Origin: Flavobacteriales bacterium
GTDB lineage: Bacteria > Bacteroidota > Bacteroidia > Flavobacteriales_F > PHOS-HE28
Reading direction: 5' to 3'
DNA: 64,000 bases
NCBI GenBank assembly: GCA_016710965.1
Contig: JADJTW010000003.1
Location: 1 to 64,000, forward strand
The position numbers and the translations under genes are program-made. The notes beneath the pieces are model-generated. The model had not been told where the DNA came from, did no database searches, and saw only the letters and a program-made list of their open reading frames with translations. The number at the start of each line of letters is the position of its first letter. Position 1 is the stretch's first letter. Positions 46,967-55,252 of this stretch are shown in pieces.

Positions 46967-47587
46967 ATGTCCATGGCCCCGCATTTCCACAAACACATTC
47001 GGCTGGCGGGACGCGATTACACGAAGGGTGCCTATTTCGTGACGATATGCGCATGGCATCGCACAAACGTTTTCGGGAATATCGTGCGTGCCGGCGCATT
47101 GGATGTGTCGACCCAGTGGGTCGACGCTACACGCGGACAAACCGATGATGCCTGCATGGAATTGAATGACGTGGGCCGTATCGTGGATGAATGCTGGCGC
47201 GCGATACCGGACCATTTTCCGCACGCACGGTTGGACCAAATGCAGATCATGCCGGATCATCTGCATGGGATCCTGGTGTTGGCACCTGTGGGGCCGGTGC
47301 AACAACCTGTTGGGTCGACCCAGTGGGTCGACGCTACGGGTGCATTGGACGATGACCGCGCGATTGGCGATGATCCGGCCAGACCACGAGGACCTGTTCC
47401 GGGTTCGTTGGGTGCGATCATCGCGGCATTCAAATCGGAAACGACCAAACGCATCAACCGGCTGAACGTGATCACCGGGCAACGCCTGTGGCAACCGGGG
47501 TATTACGAACGTACCATACGTCAACAGGGTGGCGAATACGGGCGTATCGCGCAATACATTGCGGCGAATCCGGCAAAATGGCGCTAA
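46967..47587 (+). CDS. REP-associated tyrosine transposase (RAYT)
   Basis: 206 residues of the Y1-transposase family. The HUH metal motif is seen in QIMPDHLHGILVL, the N-terminal fold starts HIRLAGRDYTKGAYFVTIC, and the candidate catalytic Tyr is in LWQPGYYERTIRQQGGEY. RAYTs move or maintain REP palindromes in host genomes. Here the gene contains two REP palindromes in frame (47107-47125, 47314-47332), each translated as STQWVDAT, in loops before and after the HUH strand. Family length is otherwise kept. Both insertions sit in loops between core elements, so activity could survive. Confidence 0.9.
   Translation: MSMAPHFHKHIRLAGRDYTKGAYFVTICAWHRTNVFGNIVRAGALDVSTQWVDATRGQTDDACMELNDVGRIVDECWRAIPDHFPHARLDQMQIMPDHLHGILVLAPVGPVQQPVGSTQWVDATGALDDDRAIGDDPARPRGPVPGSLGAIIAAFKSETTKRINRLNVITGQRLWQPGYYERTIRQQGGEYGRIAQYIAANPAKWR
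47107..47125. repeat. REP palindrome, copy 2 (inside the RAYT gene)
   Basis: GTCGACCCAGTGGGTCGAC, followed by GCTAC. It is in frame and translated as VSTQWVDAT. Confidence 0.88.
47314..47332. repeat. REP palindrome, copy 3 (inside the RAYT gene)
   Basis: Same 19 bases and the same GCTAC flank as copy 2, in the same orientation and reading frame, again giving STQWVDAT. Confidence 0.88.
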
Positions 47588-47588
47588 C

Positions 47589-47987
47589 ATGCAACGAAGA
47601 TTGATGTACATTGAAAAAGGCACTGGTTACAACCATGATGGCCCAGCATGGATCGGCTACGTGGAATTCTCCCGGAGCGGGCGCAAGGCATATTTCAACG
47701 GACAAGCGTTCTCCAGCGGCAAAGGCTATGGTCGATGTGTGGAAACGGGTGATTCGTACTGGATCAGCGGGGTGAAGAAGCGTGGCAGCAATCGACACGT
47801 TTTCGGTCACGGCAAGATCCTCGTATCGCGCGACGCCTTAGCCGAGTTCCTTTCCTTGAAGGGCTGGGATAGATTGGACGAAACGCACTACGGACTATTC
47901 GATCCTCAACCGACAGACTTCGGCAAATTCAATGCGATGGAAAACACCAAGGCTGGATCAGTAGGCTTGACATTGAGCAGGCTCTAG
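47589..47987 (+). CDS. Conserved hypothetical protein
   Basis: 132 residues, cytosolic. It starts MQRRLMYIEKGTGYNHDGPA and contains WIGYVEFSRSGRKAYFNGQA and YWISGVKKRGSNRH. Similar short proteins with the YIE..GYN.DGPAWIG opening are widespread in bacteria and sometimes mislabelled as deoxyxylulose-phosphate synthase; no catalytic residues of that enzyme are present. The ATG lies two bases after the RAYT stop. Function unknown. Confidence 0.78.
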   Translation: MQRRLMYIEKGTGYNHDGPAWIGYVEFSRSGRKAYFNGQAFSSGKGYGRCVETGDSYWISGVKKRGSNRHVFGHGKILVSRDALAEFLSLKGWDRLDETHYGLFDPQPTDFGKFNAMENTKAGSVGLTLSRL

Positions 47988-48008
47988 CATTTCGCGTGGC
48001 GGAATGCA
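47988..48008. terminator. Hairpin at the end of the hypothetical gene
   Basis: GCATTTCGC, loop GTG, GCGGAATGC, a nine-base stem with one G-T pair, immediately after the TAG. There is no T-run, so it could be a REP-like element as well as a terminator. Confidence 0.5.
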
Positions 48009-48077
48009 GCGGTAAGCCCGCAAGCGAGGAGCCCCGGTCCGGCAACATTTTCTTCAGAAAGAAGGAACACCGGCTAC

Positions 48078-48239
48078 GACCCCTTCAGGGTCGAATGCCT
48101 GTTGGGCTGGAAGAGCTACAGGCTGTGACCCCTTCGGGGTCATGAACCCAAGGCGTGCGAAGTGGGTGCGCGTTCGACCCCGGAGGGGTCCTAGATATTA
48201 GGCCATCGTACCCCGCGCGATTTCGACCCTGAAGGGGTC
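48078..48239. repeat. Four 15-bp palindromes spaced by exactly 49 bp
   Basis: Units start at 48078, 48127, 48176 and 48225: GACCCCTTCAGGGTC, GACCCCTTCGGGGTC, GACCCCGGAGGGGTC and GACCCTGAAGGGGTC. Unit 4 is the exact reverse complement of unit 1, and units 3 and 4 lean the other way from units 1 and 2. The three 34-bp stretches between them are unrelated in sequence. There is no cas gene and the unit is too short and too variable for a CRISPR repeat. Confidence 0.88.
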
Positions 48240-48600
48240 GCAGCCGGGTTTTGCGTGAGCGGGTATAGCGGCGGCCCGGCGCAGGAGCGGCTATGCGGAC
48301 GCGTGGAGCGAGGAGGCTGCGAGGAACGAGCAGACCCCGCAGCCCCGCGACCGCAAGCCACGACAAGTCCGGCCACAGCGGAACACGCGACCCGTGGGCG
48401 GCCTGTGGGAGGGAAAGGGGCACGACCACACTGCGACACGGCTCAGTGTGACACGATCATCCAGATGCTCGAACGCATCATTGTCTGCCATTTGTACACA
48501 TTATGATGCTTACAGGCATCGTTGTTATGTAACGCGTTCTTGGGGAATGCGTATACTTGTGGCGTGAAAGCAGCGTTAATGAACTGAAACACCGTTTACG
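48240..48600. other. Intergenic region with the hipBA promoter
   Basis: No gene is visible. TATACTTG at 48552-48559 is one mismatch from the -7 consensus. Inverted repeats that could be HipB operators are GATGC-6-GCATC (48505-48520) and AACGCGTT (48531-48538). The first 180 bases are GC-rich and unstructured. Confidence 0.5.
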
Positions 48601-48966
48601 ATGGCTGCAAGCAACATCAACTGGAAGGGACTGAACGATGTCGCCGTGATGGAGAAGCTGGGCGAGGAGCTGCGGCGCATGCGGCTGGAACGCAACCTGA
48701 GCCAGGCTGAGGTGGCCGAGCGCGCGGGCCTGGACCGCACCACCGTAGTGAAGCTGGAGGCCGGTCGCGCCGCTACATTCCAAACGGTAGTGCAGGTGCT
48801 GCGCGCCATGGACCGCCTGGAGCTGCTCGATGTATTCCACCAGGTGCCGCAGCCCACGCCCTACATGCTGGTGGAGGCGCAAGAGAAGTACCTGAGGAAG
48901 CAGCGCAAACGCGCGGGGCGCAAGAAGCCTGCTGTGAAGCCGCCCAAACCGAAGAGCACATGGTAA
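48601..48966 (+). CDS. hipB: XRE-family regulator, HipB-like antitoxin
   Basis: 121 residues. The helix-turn-helix is near residues 22-75 (LGEELRRMRLERNLSQAEVA, then AGLDRTTVVKLEAGRAATFQ). A Lys/Pro-rich tail follows (KRAGRKKPAVKPPKPK). In hipBA modules this protein represses its own operon and holds the kinase inactive. The ATG lies 41 bases after a -7-like element, and the stop overlaps the hipA start by seven bases. Confidence 0.9.
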   Translation: MAASNINWKGLNDVAVMEKLGEELRRMRLERNLSQAEVAERAGLDRTTVVKLEAGRAATFQTVVQVLRAMDRLELLDVFHQVPQPTPYMLVEAQEKYLRKQRKRAGRKKPAVKPPKPKSTW

Positions 48967-50270
48967 CGCACGCGACCGTGAAGCTCTGGGGCAAGCCCGT
49001 GGGTCTGGTGGTGTGGAACGACCGCGAACACCGCGCGGAGTTCCAGTATGACCGCACGTTCTCACGAGGCCCGCTCGATGTGGCACCGCTGATGATGCCG
49101 CTGCGCGAGGCGAGCGGCGGCGAGCGCGTCTTCGCCTTCGGCAATTTGCGCGATGAGACCTTCCGCGGACTGCCGGGCCTTTTGGCCGACAGTCTGCCCG
49201 ACCGCTTCGGCGACCAGTTGATGAACGCGTGGCTGACGAGCCAGGGCCGTCAACCGGGCACAGCGAACCCCGTGGAGCGGCTGTGCTATACTGGTATGCG
49301 CGGCATGGGCGCGCTGGAGTTCGAACCGGCACACCACGAGTTGGAGGCGCCCGGCGAATCGCTGGAGGTGGAGGAATTGGTTGATGTGGCGAGCCAGGTG
49401 CTCGACACGCGCAAGCAATTCGCGACGCGCAAGTCGAAGGGCAAGGAGGAAGCGCTGCGCGACATCATCCAGGTGGGCACCTCGGCGGGCGGCGCGCGGG
49501 CGAAGGCGATCGTGGCGTTCAATGCGAATACGGGCGAGGTGCGCAGCGGGCAGATAGAAGGGCTGGAAGGCTTTACCTACTGCTTGATCAAGTTCGATGG
49601 CGTGACCTCCGATGAGCTGCGTGATCCGAAAGGCTTCGGTCGAATCGAGTATGCCTACCACCTGATGGCGCGCGAATGCGGCGTGGAGATGATGCCCTGC
49701 CGACTGTTGGAGGAGCACGGCCGCGCTCACTTCCTCACGCAACGCTTCGACCGCGTGCTCGACGCCAACGGCACCGTCCACAAGTTGCACATGGCCACGC
49801 TCTGCGGCATCGCGCACCTGGATTACAACGATCCGCTGGCCCACAGCTACGAGGTGGCCTTCGGGGTGATGCGCCAACTGGGCCTGCCCTACCCTGCTGC
49901 CGCGCAGCTGTTCCGCCGCATGTGCTTCAACGCGATCGCCCGCAACCACGACGACCACACGAAGAACACCAGCTTCCTGATGGATCCGCAGGGCGAGTGG
50001 CACCTCAGCCCCGCCTACGACGTGACCTTCGCCTACAACCCCGGCAGCCAATGGCTGAAGCAGCACCAGATGAGCATCAATGGCAAGCGGCTGGAGATCA
50101 CGCGCGCCGATCTGTTGGCGGTGGCGAAGGACATGAACATCAAGAAGCCCGAGACGATCATCGACGAAGTGCAAGCCGGCGTGAAGAAGTGGAAGACCTT
50201 CGCGAAGAAGGCGGAGGTGAAGGCGAAGCAGGTGGAGGCGATCGGGAGATCGCATCTCACCAAGCTCTAG
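48960..50270 (+). CDS. hipA: HipA-family serine/threonine kinase toxin
   Basis: 436 residues. The N-terminal couple domain (VKLWGKPVGLVVWNDREHRA) is followed by the kinase: the GGARAKA-type phosphate loop in VGTSAGGARAKAIVAF, RFDR, the catalytic NHDDHTKNTSFL and the metal-binding LSPAYDVTF. Family members phosphorylate aminoacyl-tRNA synthetases (GltX in E. coli) and induce dormancy; the target here is unknown. The gene overlaps hipB and is followed by an Smr gene two bases later. All key residues appear present, so the toxin is probably active. Confidence 0.92.
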   Translation: MVTHATVKLWGKPVGLVVWNDREHRAEFQYDRTFSRGPLDVAPLMMPLREASGGERVFAFGNLRDETFRGLPGLLADSLPDRFGDQLMNAWLTSQGRQPGTANPVERLCYTGMRGMGALEFEPAHHELEAPGESLEVEELVDVASQVLDTRKQFATRKSKGKEEALRDIIQVGTSAGGARAKAIVAFNANTGEVRSGQIEGLEGFTYCLIKFDGVTSDELRDPKGFGRIEYAYHLMARECGVEMMPCRLLEEHGRAHFLTQRFDRVLDANGTVHKLHMATLCGIAHLDYNDPLAHSYEVAFGVMRQLGLPYPAAAQLFRRMCFNAIARNHDDHTKNTSFLMDPQGEWHLSPAYDVTFAYNPGSQWLKQHQMSINGKRLEITRADLLAVAKDMNIKKPETIIDEVQAGVKKWKTFAKKAEVKAKQVEAIGRSHLTKL

Positions 50271-50271
50271 C

Positions 50272-50526
50272 ATGGGCAAGCTCAAGCTCGACCTCCACGA
50301 CATCTTCAACAAGGGGAAGGACATCGATCGTGCATTGAACGACATCATGGAGGAGGCCGTGGACAGGCGGATCCCCATTGTGGAGATCATCCCCGGCAAA
50401 GGCAGCGGGCAGTTGAAGAAGAAGGTGATCCGGTTCCTTCAGCAGCCGCACATCAAGAAGATGTACCACCGCATCGACAAGGACCGCGACAACTTCGGGC
50501 GGCTCTTCGTGCACTTCAGGCATTAA
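50272..50526 (+). CDS. Small Smr-domain protein
   Basis: 84 residues comprising a lone Smr domain: KLDLHDIFNKGKDIDRAL (the LDLH motif) and IVEIIPGKGSGQLKKKVIRF (the GxGxG element). Smr domains bind and sometimes nick DNA or RNA. It starts two bases after hipA and so extends the toxin-antitoxin operon, though any link in function is a guess. Confidence 0.88.
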   Translation: MGKLKLDLHDIFNKGKDIDRALNDIMEEAVDRRIPIVEIIPGKGSGQLKKKVIRFLQQPHIKKMYHRIDKDRDNFGRLFVHFRH

Positions 50527-50529
50527 GTG

Positions 50530-51210
50530 CTACGGCCGCGTAGCGAACCACAAGTGGTGCTTGGTTCCCTTGTCGCGATGCGCGAACACCTCTTCTTCAT
50601 TGATGCGGAAGCCTGCCATGCCAAGTCGTTTGGTGAATGGCGCATCGGGGTCCGTTGACCACACGGCCAACACACCGTGCGGCCGCAACGCATTATAAGC
50701 GGAACGCAAACCACGGTGTGAGTACAGCCGGTCGTTGTCCGGCTGGGTCAGGCCAACGGGCCCGTTGTCGGTATCGAGCAGGATGGCGTCGTAGCCGCCT
50801 CGTTCCTTGCGGATCAGCTCGAGCACATCGGAAACGACGACCCTCGCCCGCGGATCCTGCATCGGATCACCGGCCTTGGCACCCATGGGCCCTTGGTTCC
50901 ATTTGACCACTTCGGGCACCAACTCCGCCACGACCACCTCGCCCTTGGGTCCAACATGCCTGAGAGCAGCGGCCAGCGTGAAGCCCATGCCCAAACCGCC
51001 CACGAGCACACGCGCGTTCTGGGCATCTTTCACACGCTTCAAGGCCAACACCGCCAGCGCATCCTCTGAGCCATGGATCGCGGTGCTCATGAGTTCGCCA
51101 CTGCTGCCGACCACTTCGATGGAGTACTCTTCGTTCCGTTGGTAGAACCGAAGCTCGCCACCATTTGGTATCGGGGCCGTATCCAACAGGGTATTGATCC
51201 GCATGCGCAT
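50530..51210 (-). CDS. Spermidine-synthase-like SAM methyltransferase fold protein
   Basis: 226 residues. The Rossmann motif is ARVLVGGLGMGFTLAAAL, followed by VVAELVPEVVKWNQ and YDAILLDTDNGP, as in the spermidine synthase superfamily. The N-terminal part (YQRNEEYSIEVVG) matches the beta sheet of these enzymes. A polyamine role is uncertain because the D-x-x-D residues of true synthases are not evident. The start at 51210 is chosen over 51267 because the latter would cover the recR -7 element and share its start bases. Confidence 0.8.
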   Translation of the reverse strand: MRMRINTLLDTAPIPNGGELRFYQRNEEYSIEVVGSSGELMSTAIHGSEDALAVLALKRVKDAQNARVLVGGLGMGFTLAAALRHVGPKGEVVVAELVPEVVKWNQGPMGAKAGDPMQDPRARVVVSDVLELIRKERGGYDAILLDTDNGPVGLTQPDNDRLYSHRGLRSAYNALRPHGVLAVWSTDPDAPFTKRLGMAGFRINEEEVFAHRDKGTKHHLWFATRP

Positions 51211-51265
51211 GGGCGCAAGGTCCGAAGGATCGGGACCAGTTTCCGCAACTTCCTTCCTTTGTCCC

Positions 51266-51883
51266 ATGTCCCTCTCATCCTCATTGCTGGAGAATGCTGT
51301 TGACCAACTGGCCACGCTTCCTGGCATCGGGCGGCGTACAGCCATGCGGCTGGCGCTGGAGCTTCTCCGGCGTGAGGTCCATGAGGTGGTGCGCTTTGCG
51401 GAAGCCATCCGGGCCTTGCGCGAGAACGTGCGCTACTGCGAGCGTTGCTGCAACATCAGCGACAAGCCGGTCTGCGAGATCTGCTCGAACCCTGCGCGCG
51501 ATAGCGGCCTGATCTGCGTGGTGGAGGACATCCGCGACGTGATCGCCATCGAGAACACCCGTCAATTCAAGGGGCTCTACCACGTCCTTGGCGGTGTCAT
51601 CAGCCCCATGGACGGCATCGGCCCCGACGACCTGCACACGCACGAGTTGATGGAGCGCATTGCCCAAGGGGGCGTACGCGAGGTGGTGCTCGCACTAGGC
51701 GGAACCCTGGAGGGTGATACCACCGGCTTCTACCTGAACCGGAAGCTGAACGAGCAGGCCGTATTGGTCACCACCATCGCGCGCGGCATCAGCGTGGGTG
51801 CGGAACTCGACCAAGCGGACGAGATCACGCTGGGGCGTAGCATTGCGGACCGAAAACCCTTCGAGCACAGCATCAAGCGATGA
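51266..51883 (+). CDS. recR: Recombination protein RecR
   Basis: 205 residues. The N-terminal HhH motif is in LATLPGIGRRTAMRLAL, the zinc finger in CERCCNISDKPVCEIC and the Toprim domain in ICVVEDIRDVIAIENT. It loads RecA with RecO (and RecF) at gaps. Length is normal. TTCCTTTG, one mismatch from the -7 consensus, lies at 51254-51261, five bases before the ATG. The stop overlaps the start of the glycosyltransferase gene (ATGA). Confidence 0.97.
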   Translation: MSLSSSLLENAVDQLATLPGIGRRTAMRLALELLRREVHEVVRFAEAIRALRENVRYCERCCNISDKPVCEICSNPARDSGLICVVEDIRDVIAIENTRQFKGLYHVLGGVISPMDGIGPDDLHTHELMERIAQGGVREVVLALGGTLEGDTTGFYLNRKLNEQAVLVTTIARGISVGAELDQADEITLGRSIADRKPFEHSIKR

Positions 51884-53798
51884 AGCTCAGCGTCATCATC
51901 GTCAATTACAATGTGCGCGCCTACCTGGAGCAGTGCCTGCGCACGGTGTTCACGGCGCTCGAAGGGATCGAGGGCGACGTGTTCGTGGTGGACAACCAGA
52001 GCACCGATGGCAGCGTGGAGATGGTGAGGGAGAAATTCCCCCAGGTGAAGCTGATCGCTAACGCGGACAACGTGGGCTTCAGCCGGGCGAACAACCAGGC
52101 CATCCGCGCGAGCAACGCGGACTACGTGGTGCTGCTGAACCCGGACACCGTGGTCGGTGAGGATGTCTTCCGCAAGGTGATCGCATTCCTGGACGGGCAC
52201 CCCAAAGCGGGCGGCCTGGGCGTGAAGATGATCGATGGCACGGGCCACTTCCTGCCGGAGAGCAAGCGCGGATTACCTACGCCTGCCGTCGCGTTCTACA
52301 AGATCATCGGCCTTACGCGTCTCTTTCCGCACAGCCGGATCTTCGGCCGTTACCACCTGGGCCACATGCCCGAGAATGGAACAGCGCGCATCGAGATCCT
52401 CTCCGGGGCGTGCATGTTCCTGCGGAAGAAGACCCTCGATGAGGTCGGTCTGCTCGATGAGAGCTTCTTCATGTACGGTGAAGACATCGATCTGAGCTAT
52501 CGCATCACACTGGGCGGTTATGAGAACTGGTACTTCCCGAGGCGCGCATCATCCACTACAAGGGCGAGAGCACCAAGAAGAGCAGCGTGAACTACGTGTT
52601 CGTCTTCTACAATGCCATGGCCATATTCGCCCAGAAGCACTTCACGCGCCGCGGCACCGATCTCCTGAGCCTGCTGATCAACGGCAGCATCTACCTGAGC
52701 GCTGCAGGCGCCATCGTCATGCGCTTCGTGCGACGCGCACTGCTGCCGATGCTCGATGCCCTGCTCGTTGTGCTCCTGATGTGCATTACCCAGTGGGCGA
52801 TGGGCGCCGAAGGCATCGATGCCGGACGCTTGCGCGGGTTCGCGTTCTTCGCTCTCATCACAGTGCTGGCGGAAGGGCTGTGCGGGGGATACGATATTCC
52901 GGTAAAGCTGCTGAACGTGGTGAAGGCCACCGTGCTCCTCGCCGCATTCGCTTTCATCTACGCTGCGGTCTCTGATGGCTGGGAAGGCATGCTCTATTTC
53001 GCAGCGGCTTATGGCGTTGCCGTCATGCTGGTGGCGCATCTCGCCGGCCGACTTCTGTTGCACGGTACGCGCGTGAAACCCTACAGCTTGCGCAGCCTGG
53101 ACCGCAAGCGCGTGCTCTCGGTGGGCAGCCCGGATGAGAACAAGCATGCGCTTGCACTGCTCTGGCAAACGCACTTCGGGCTGGGCAGGCAGAAGCAGAT
53201 GAGCACTACGGACGCCGGGTCCGCTGACGCCGTGGATCTCATCCGCAAGAAGATCCGCAAGCACGACATCGACGAGGTGGTCTTCTGCGCCAAGGACATG
53301 GCCTGGGGCCGTGTCATCGAATTGATCGAAGGCCTGAAGCGCACCGGCGTGATGTTCAAGATCGCCCAGCCCGCGCGGGAGTTCATCATCGGCCCTAGCA
53401 GCATTGAGAGCTTGCAGGACCTGGACATCATGGAAATGCATGCGGTGAACAGCGCTGCCGGACGGCGCACCAAGCGATTGATGGACGTGATCACCTCGTC
53501 ACTCTTCCTTCTGCTCCTCCCGATCTCCTTCTGGCTCGTACATGACGGGGTGCGCTTCATGCACAACACTTGGAACGTTCTCTCCGGCAGGAAAAGCTGG
53601 GTGGGTTACACATCAGCCCCAGAACGCAGCCTGAAACTGCCGCCGATCAAGCCCGGCATCATCGACCCGCTGTTCCTGGAGCCTGTAACTAGCGATGCCA
53701 TGGCCATACGGGCCAACACCGCCTACGCCAAGGACTACAGCCCCTGGCAGGACCTCGCCCTGGTGCTGCGCGGCTTCCGCTCGCTGGGCCGGGCGTAA
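51880..53798 (+). CDS. GT2 glycosyltransferase with C-terminal membrane domain, split by a one-base deletion
   Basis: About 639 residues after repair. The GT-A domain is at the N-terminus: MKLSVIIVNYNVRAYLEQCL, DNQSTDGSVEM, VVLLNPDTVVGED (DxD region) and EDIDLSYRI. In the second frame about four membrane helices follow (near 52660-53070) and a cytosolic part with a Rossmann-like segment (KHDIDEVVFCAKDMAWGRVI). At 52534-52545 the sequence reads TTCCCGAGGCGC; one more G after 52539 restores FPEARIIHYKGES, the usual end of the GT2 domain. The enzyme probably adds a sugar to a lipid- or protein-linked glycan. It is coupled to recR by ATGA. Confidence 0.87.
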
Positions 53799-53821
53799 GG
53801 AAGGCCAAGCGGCGAGGTGGT

Positions 53822-53829
53822 TACATTTG
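53822..53829 (+). promoter_or_regulatory. -7 promoter element of the E2 gene
   Basis: TACATTTG, an exact TAnnTTTG, 26 bases before ATG 53856. Confidence 0.65.
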
Positions 53830-53855
53830 ACCGCTGCCGAACCAGGCCAGCCAAC

Positions 53856-55184
53856 ATGTCCCAGATCGAGATCCTGCTGCCCAAGATGGGCGAGAGCGTC
53901 GCCGAGGCCACCATAACCAAATGGCTGAAGAAACCCGGCGATGCCGTGGCAGCCGATGAGCCCATCGTAGAGATCGCCACCGACAAGGTGGACAGCGAGG
54001 TGCCCGCGCCAGAGGCTGGTGTGCTCAGCGAGCAATTGGTGAAGGAAGGCGACGTGGTGAAAGTGGGCCAGCCCATCGCACGCATCGGAAGCGCCGCCGC
54101 CACCACCCCTGCCCCGAAGGCCCCCGCCGTAGCTGCTCCCGCACCATCGACGGCAGCAGCCGTTGCCACCAACGGTCACGCGCCGGCCGCAACGGCACAG
54201 GCGCCTTCCGGGCGCACCGAGCCGGTCTCGCGCACCGGACCGAGCGGGAAGTTCTACAGCCCATTGGTGCGCAACATCGCGCAGAGCGAAGGGGTGAGCA
54301 TGGCCGAACTGGAGAGCATCGCAGGAACGGGCGGAGGCGGCCGGGTAACGAAGCGGGATATCCTTGGGTATCTGCCCCAACGAGGTAGCTCCGCGTTGGC
54401 GGCACCGGCCACGAAGACGGCTCCTGCGGCCGCCCCAGCACCCGTGCCCGCTGCTGCTCCACTGGTACCTGCCATGGGCGACGAGCTCATCGAAATGGAC
54501 CGCATGCGCCGCCTCATTGCCGATCACATGGTGATGAGCAAACGGACGAGCCCGCACGTCACCAGCTTCGTTGAAGCGGATGTGACCAATCTGGTCTTGT
54601 GGCGCGAGAAGGTGAAGAAGGCCTTCGAGCAGCGCGAAGGCGAGAAGCTCACATTCACGCCGGTCTTCATCATGGCCATCGTGCAGGCTATCAAGGAGAT
54701 GCCCATGGTGAACGTGCAGGTCGATGGCTACACCATCATCAAGAAGAAGGATATCAATATCGGCATGGCCGCTGCGCTGCCCTCGGGCAACCTCATCGTC
54801 CCGGTGATCAAGAACGCCGACCAGTTGAACCTGGTGGGCCTTGCCAGGAAGGTGAACGACCTGGCCAATCGCGCCCGCGCAGGCAAACTGCAGCCCGACG
54901 AGGTTGCTGGCGGCACCTACACGGTCACCAACGTGGGCACCTTCGGCAACGTGCTTGGCACCCCGGTGATCAACCAACCGCAGGTGGCCATCATGGCCAC
55001 GGGCGCCATACGCAAGAAACCGGCTGTGATCGAGACCCCGCAGGGCGATCTCATCGGCATCCGGCACCAGATGTTCCTGTCGCACAGCTATGACCACCGT
55101 GTGGTCGACGGCGCACTGGGCGGCCGCTTCGTACGCCGGGTGGCCGATATCCTGGAGGACTGGGACCTGAACACCCCGTTCTGA
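53856..55184 (+). CDS. 2-oxoacid dehydrogenase E2 (dihydrolipoamide acyltransferase)
   Basis: 442 residues. The lipoyl domain at the N-terminus has the modified Lys44 in EIATDKVDSEVP. An Ala/Pro-rich linker leads to the E3-binding domain (KFYSPLVRNIAQSEGVSMAEL to GRVTKRDILGYL), a second linker, and the catalytic domain ending SHSYDHRVVDGALGG with the active His and Asp. The type (pyruvate, 2-oxoglutarate or branched-chain) is undecided; the domain order and single lipoyl domain favour the branched-chain or 2-oxoglutarate forms. E1 and E3 genes are not nearby. ATG 53856 gives the conserved start MSQIEILLPKMGESV. Confidence 0.94.
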   Translation: MSQIEILLPKMGESVAEATITKWLKKPGDAVAADEPIVEIATDKVDSEVPAPEAGVLSEQLVKEGDVVKVGQPIARIGSAAATTPAPKAPAVAAPAPSTAAAVATNGHAPAATAQAPSGRTEPVSRTGPSGKFYSPLVRNIAQSEGVSMAELESIAGTGGGGRVTKRDILGYLPQRGSSALAAPATKTAPAAAPAPVPAAAPLVPAMGDELIEMDRMRRLIADHMVMSKRTSPHVTSFVEADVTNLVLWREKVKKAFEQREGEKLTFTPVFIMAIVQAIKEMPMVNVQVDGYTIIKKKDINIGMAAALPSGNLIVPVIKNADQLNLVGLARKVNDLANRARAGKLQPDEVAGGTYTVTNVGTFGNVLGTPVINQPQVAIMATGAIRKKPAVIETPQGDLIGIRHQMFLSHSYDHRVVDGALGGRFVRRVADILEDWDLNTPF

Positions 55185-55252
55185 CCCCCGCACGGAAAAT
55201 TCTACATTTAGCCGCCATTCGCCTTCCACCAGAACCACTGAATCAGCCAGCG

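Noticed and set aside
47589..47987. 1-deoxy-D-xylulose-5-phosphate synthase (a label some relatives of this protein carry)
   Set aside because: The 132-residue protein has no thiamine-binding motif and is far too short for that enzyme.
48078..48239. CRISPR array
   Set aside because: The repeats are 15 bp, differ from each other, alternate in orientation and have no cas gene nearby; they are palindromic elements.
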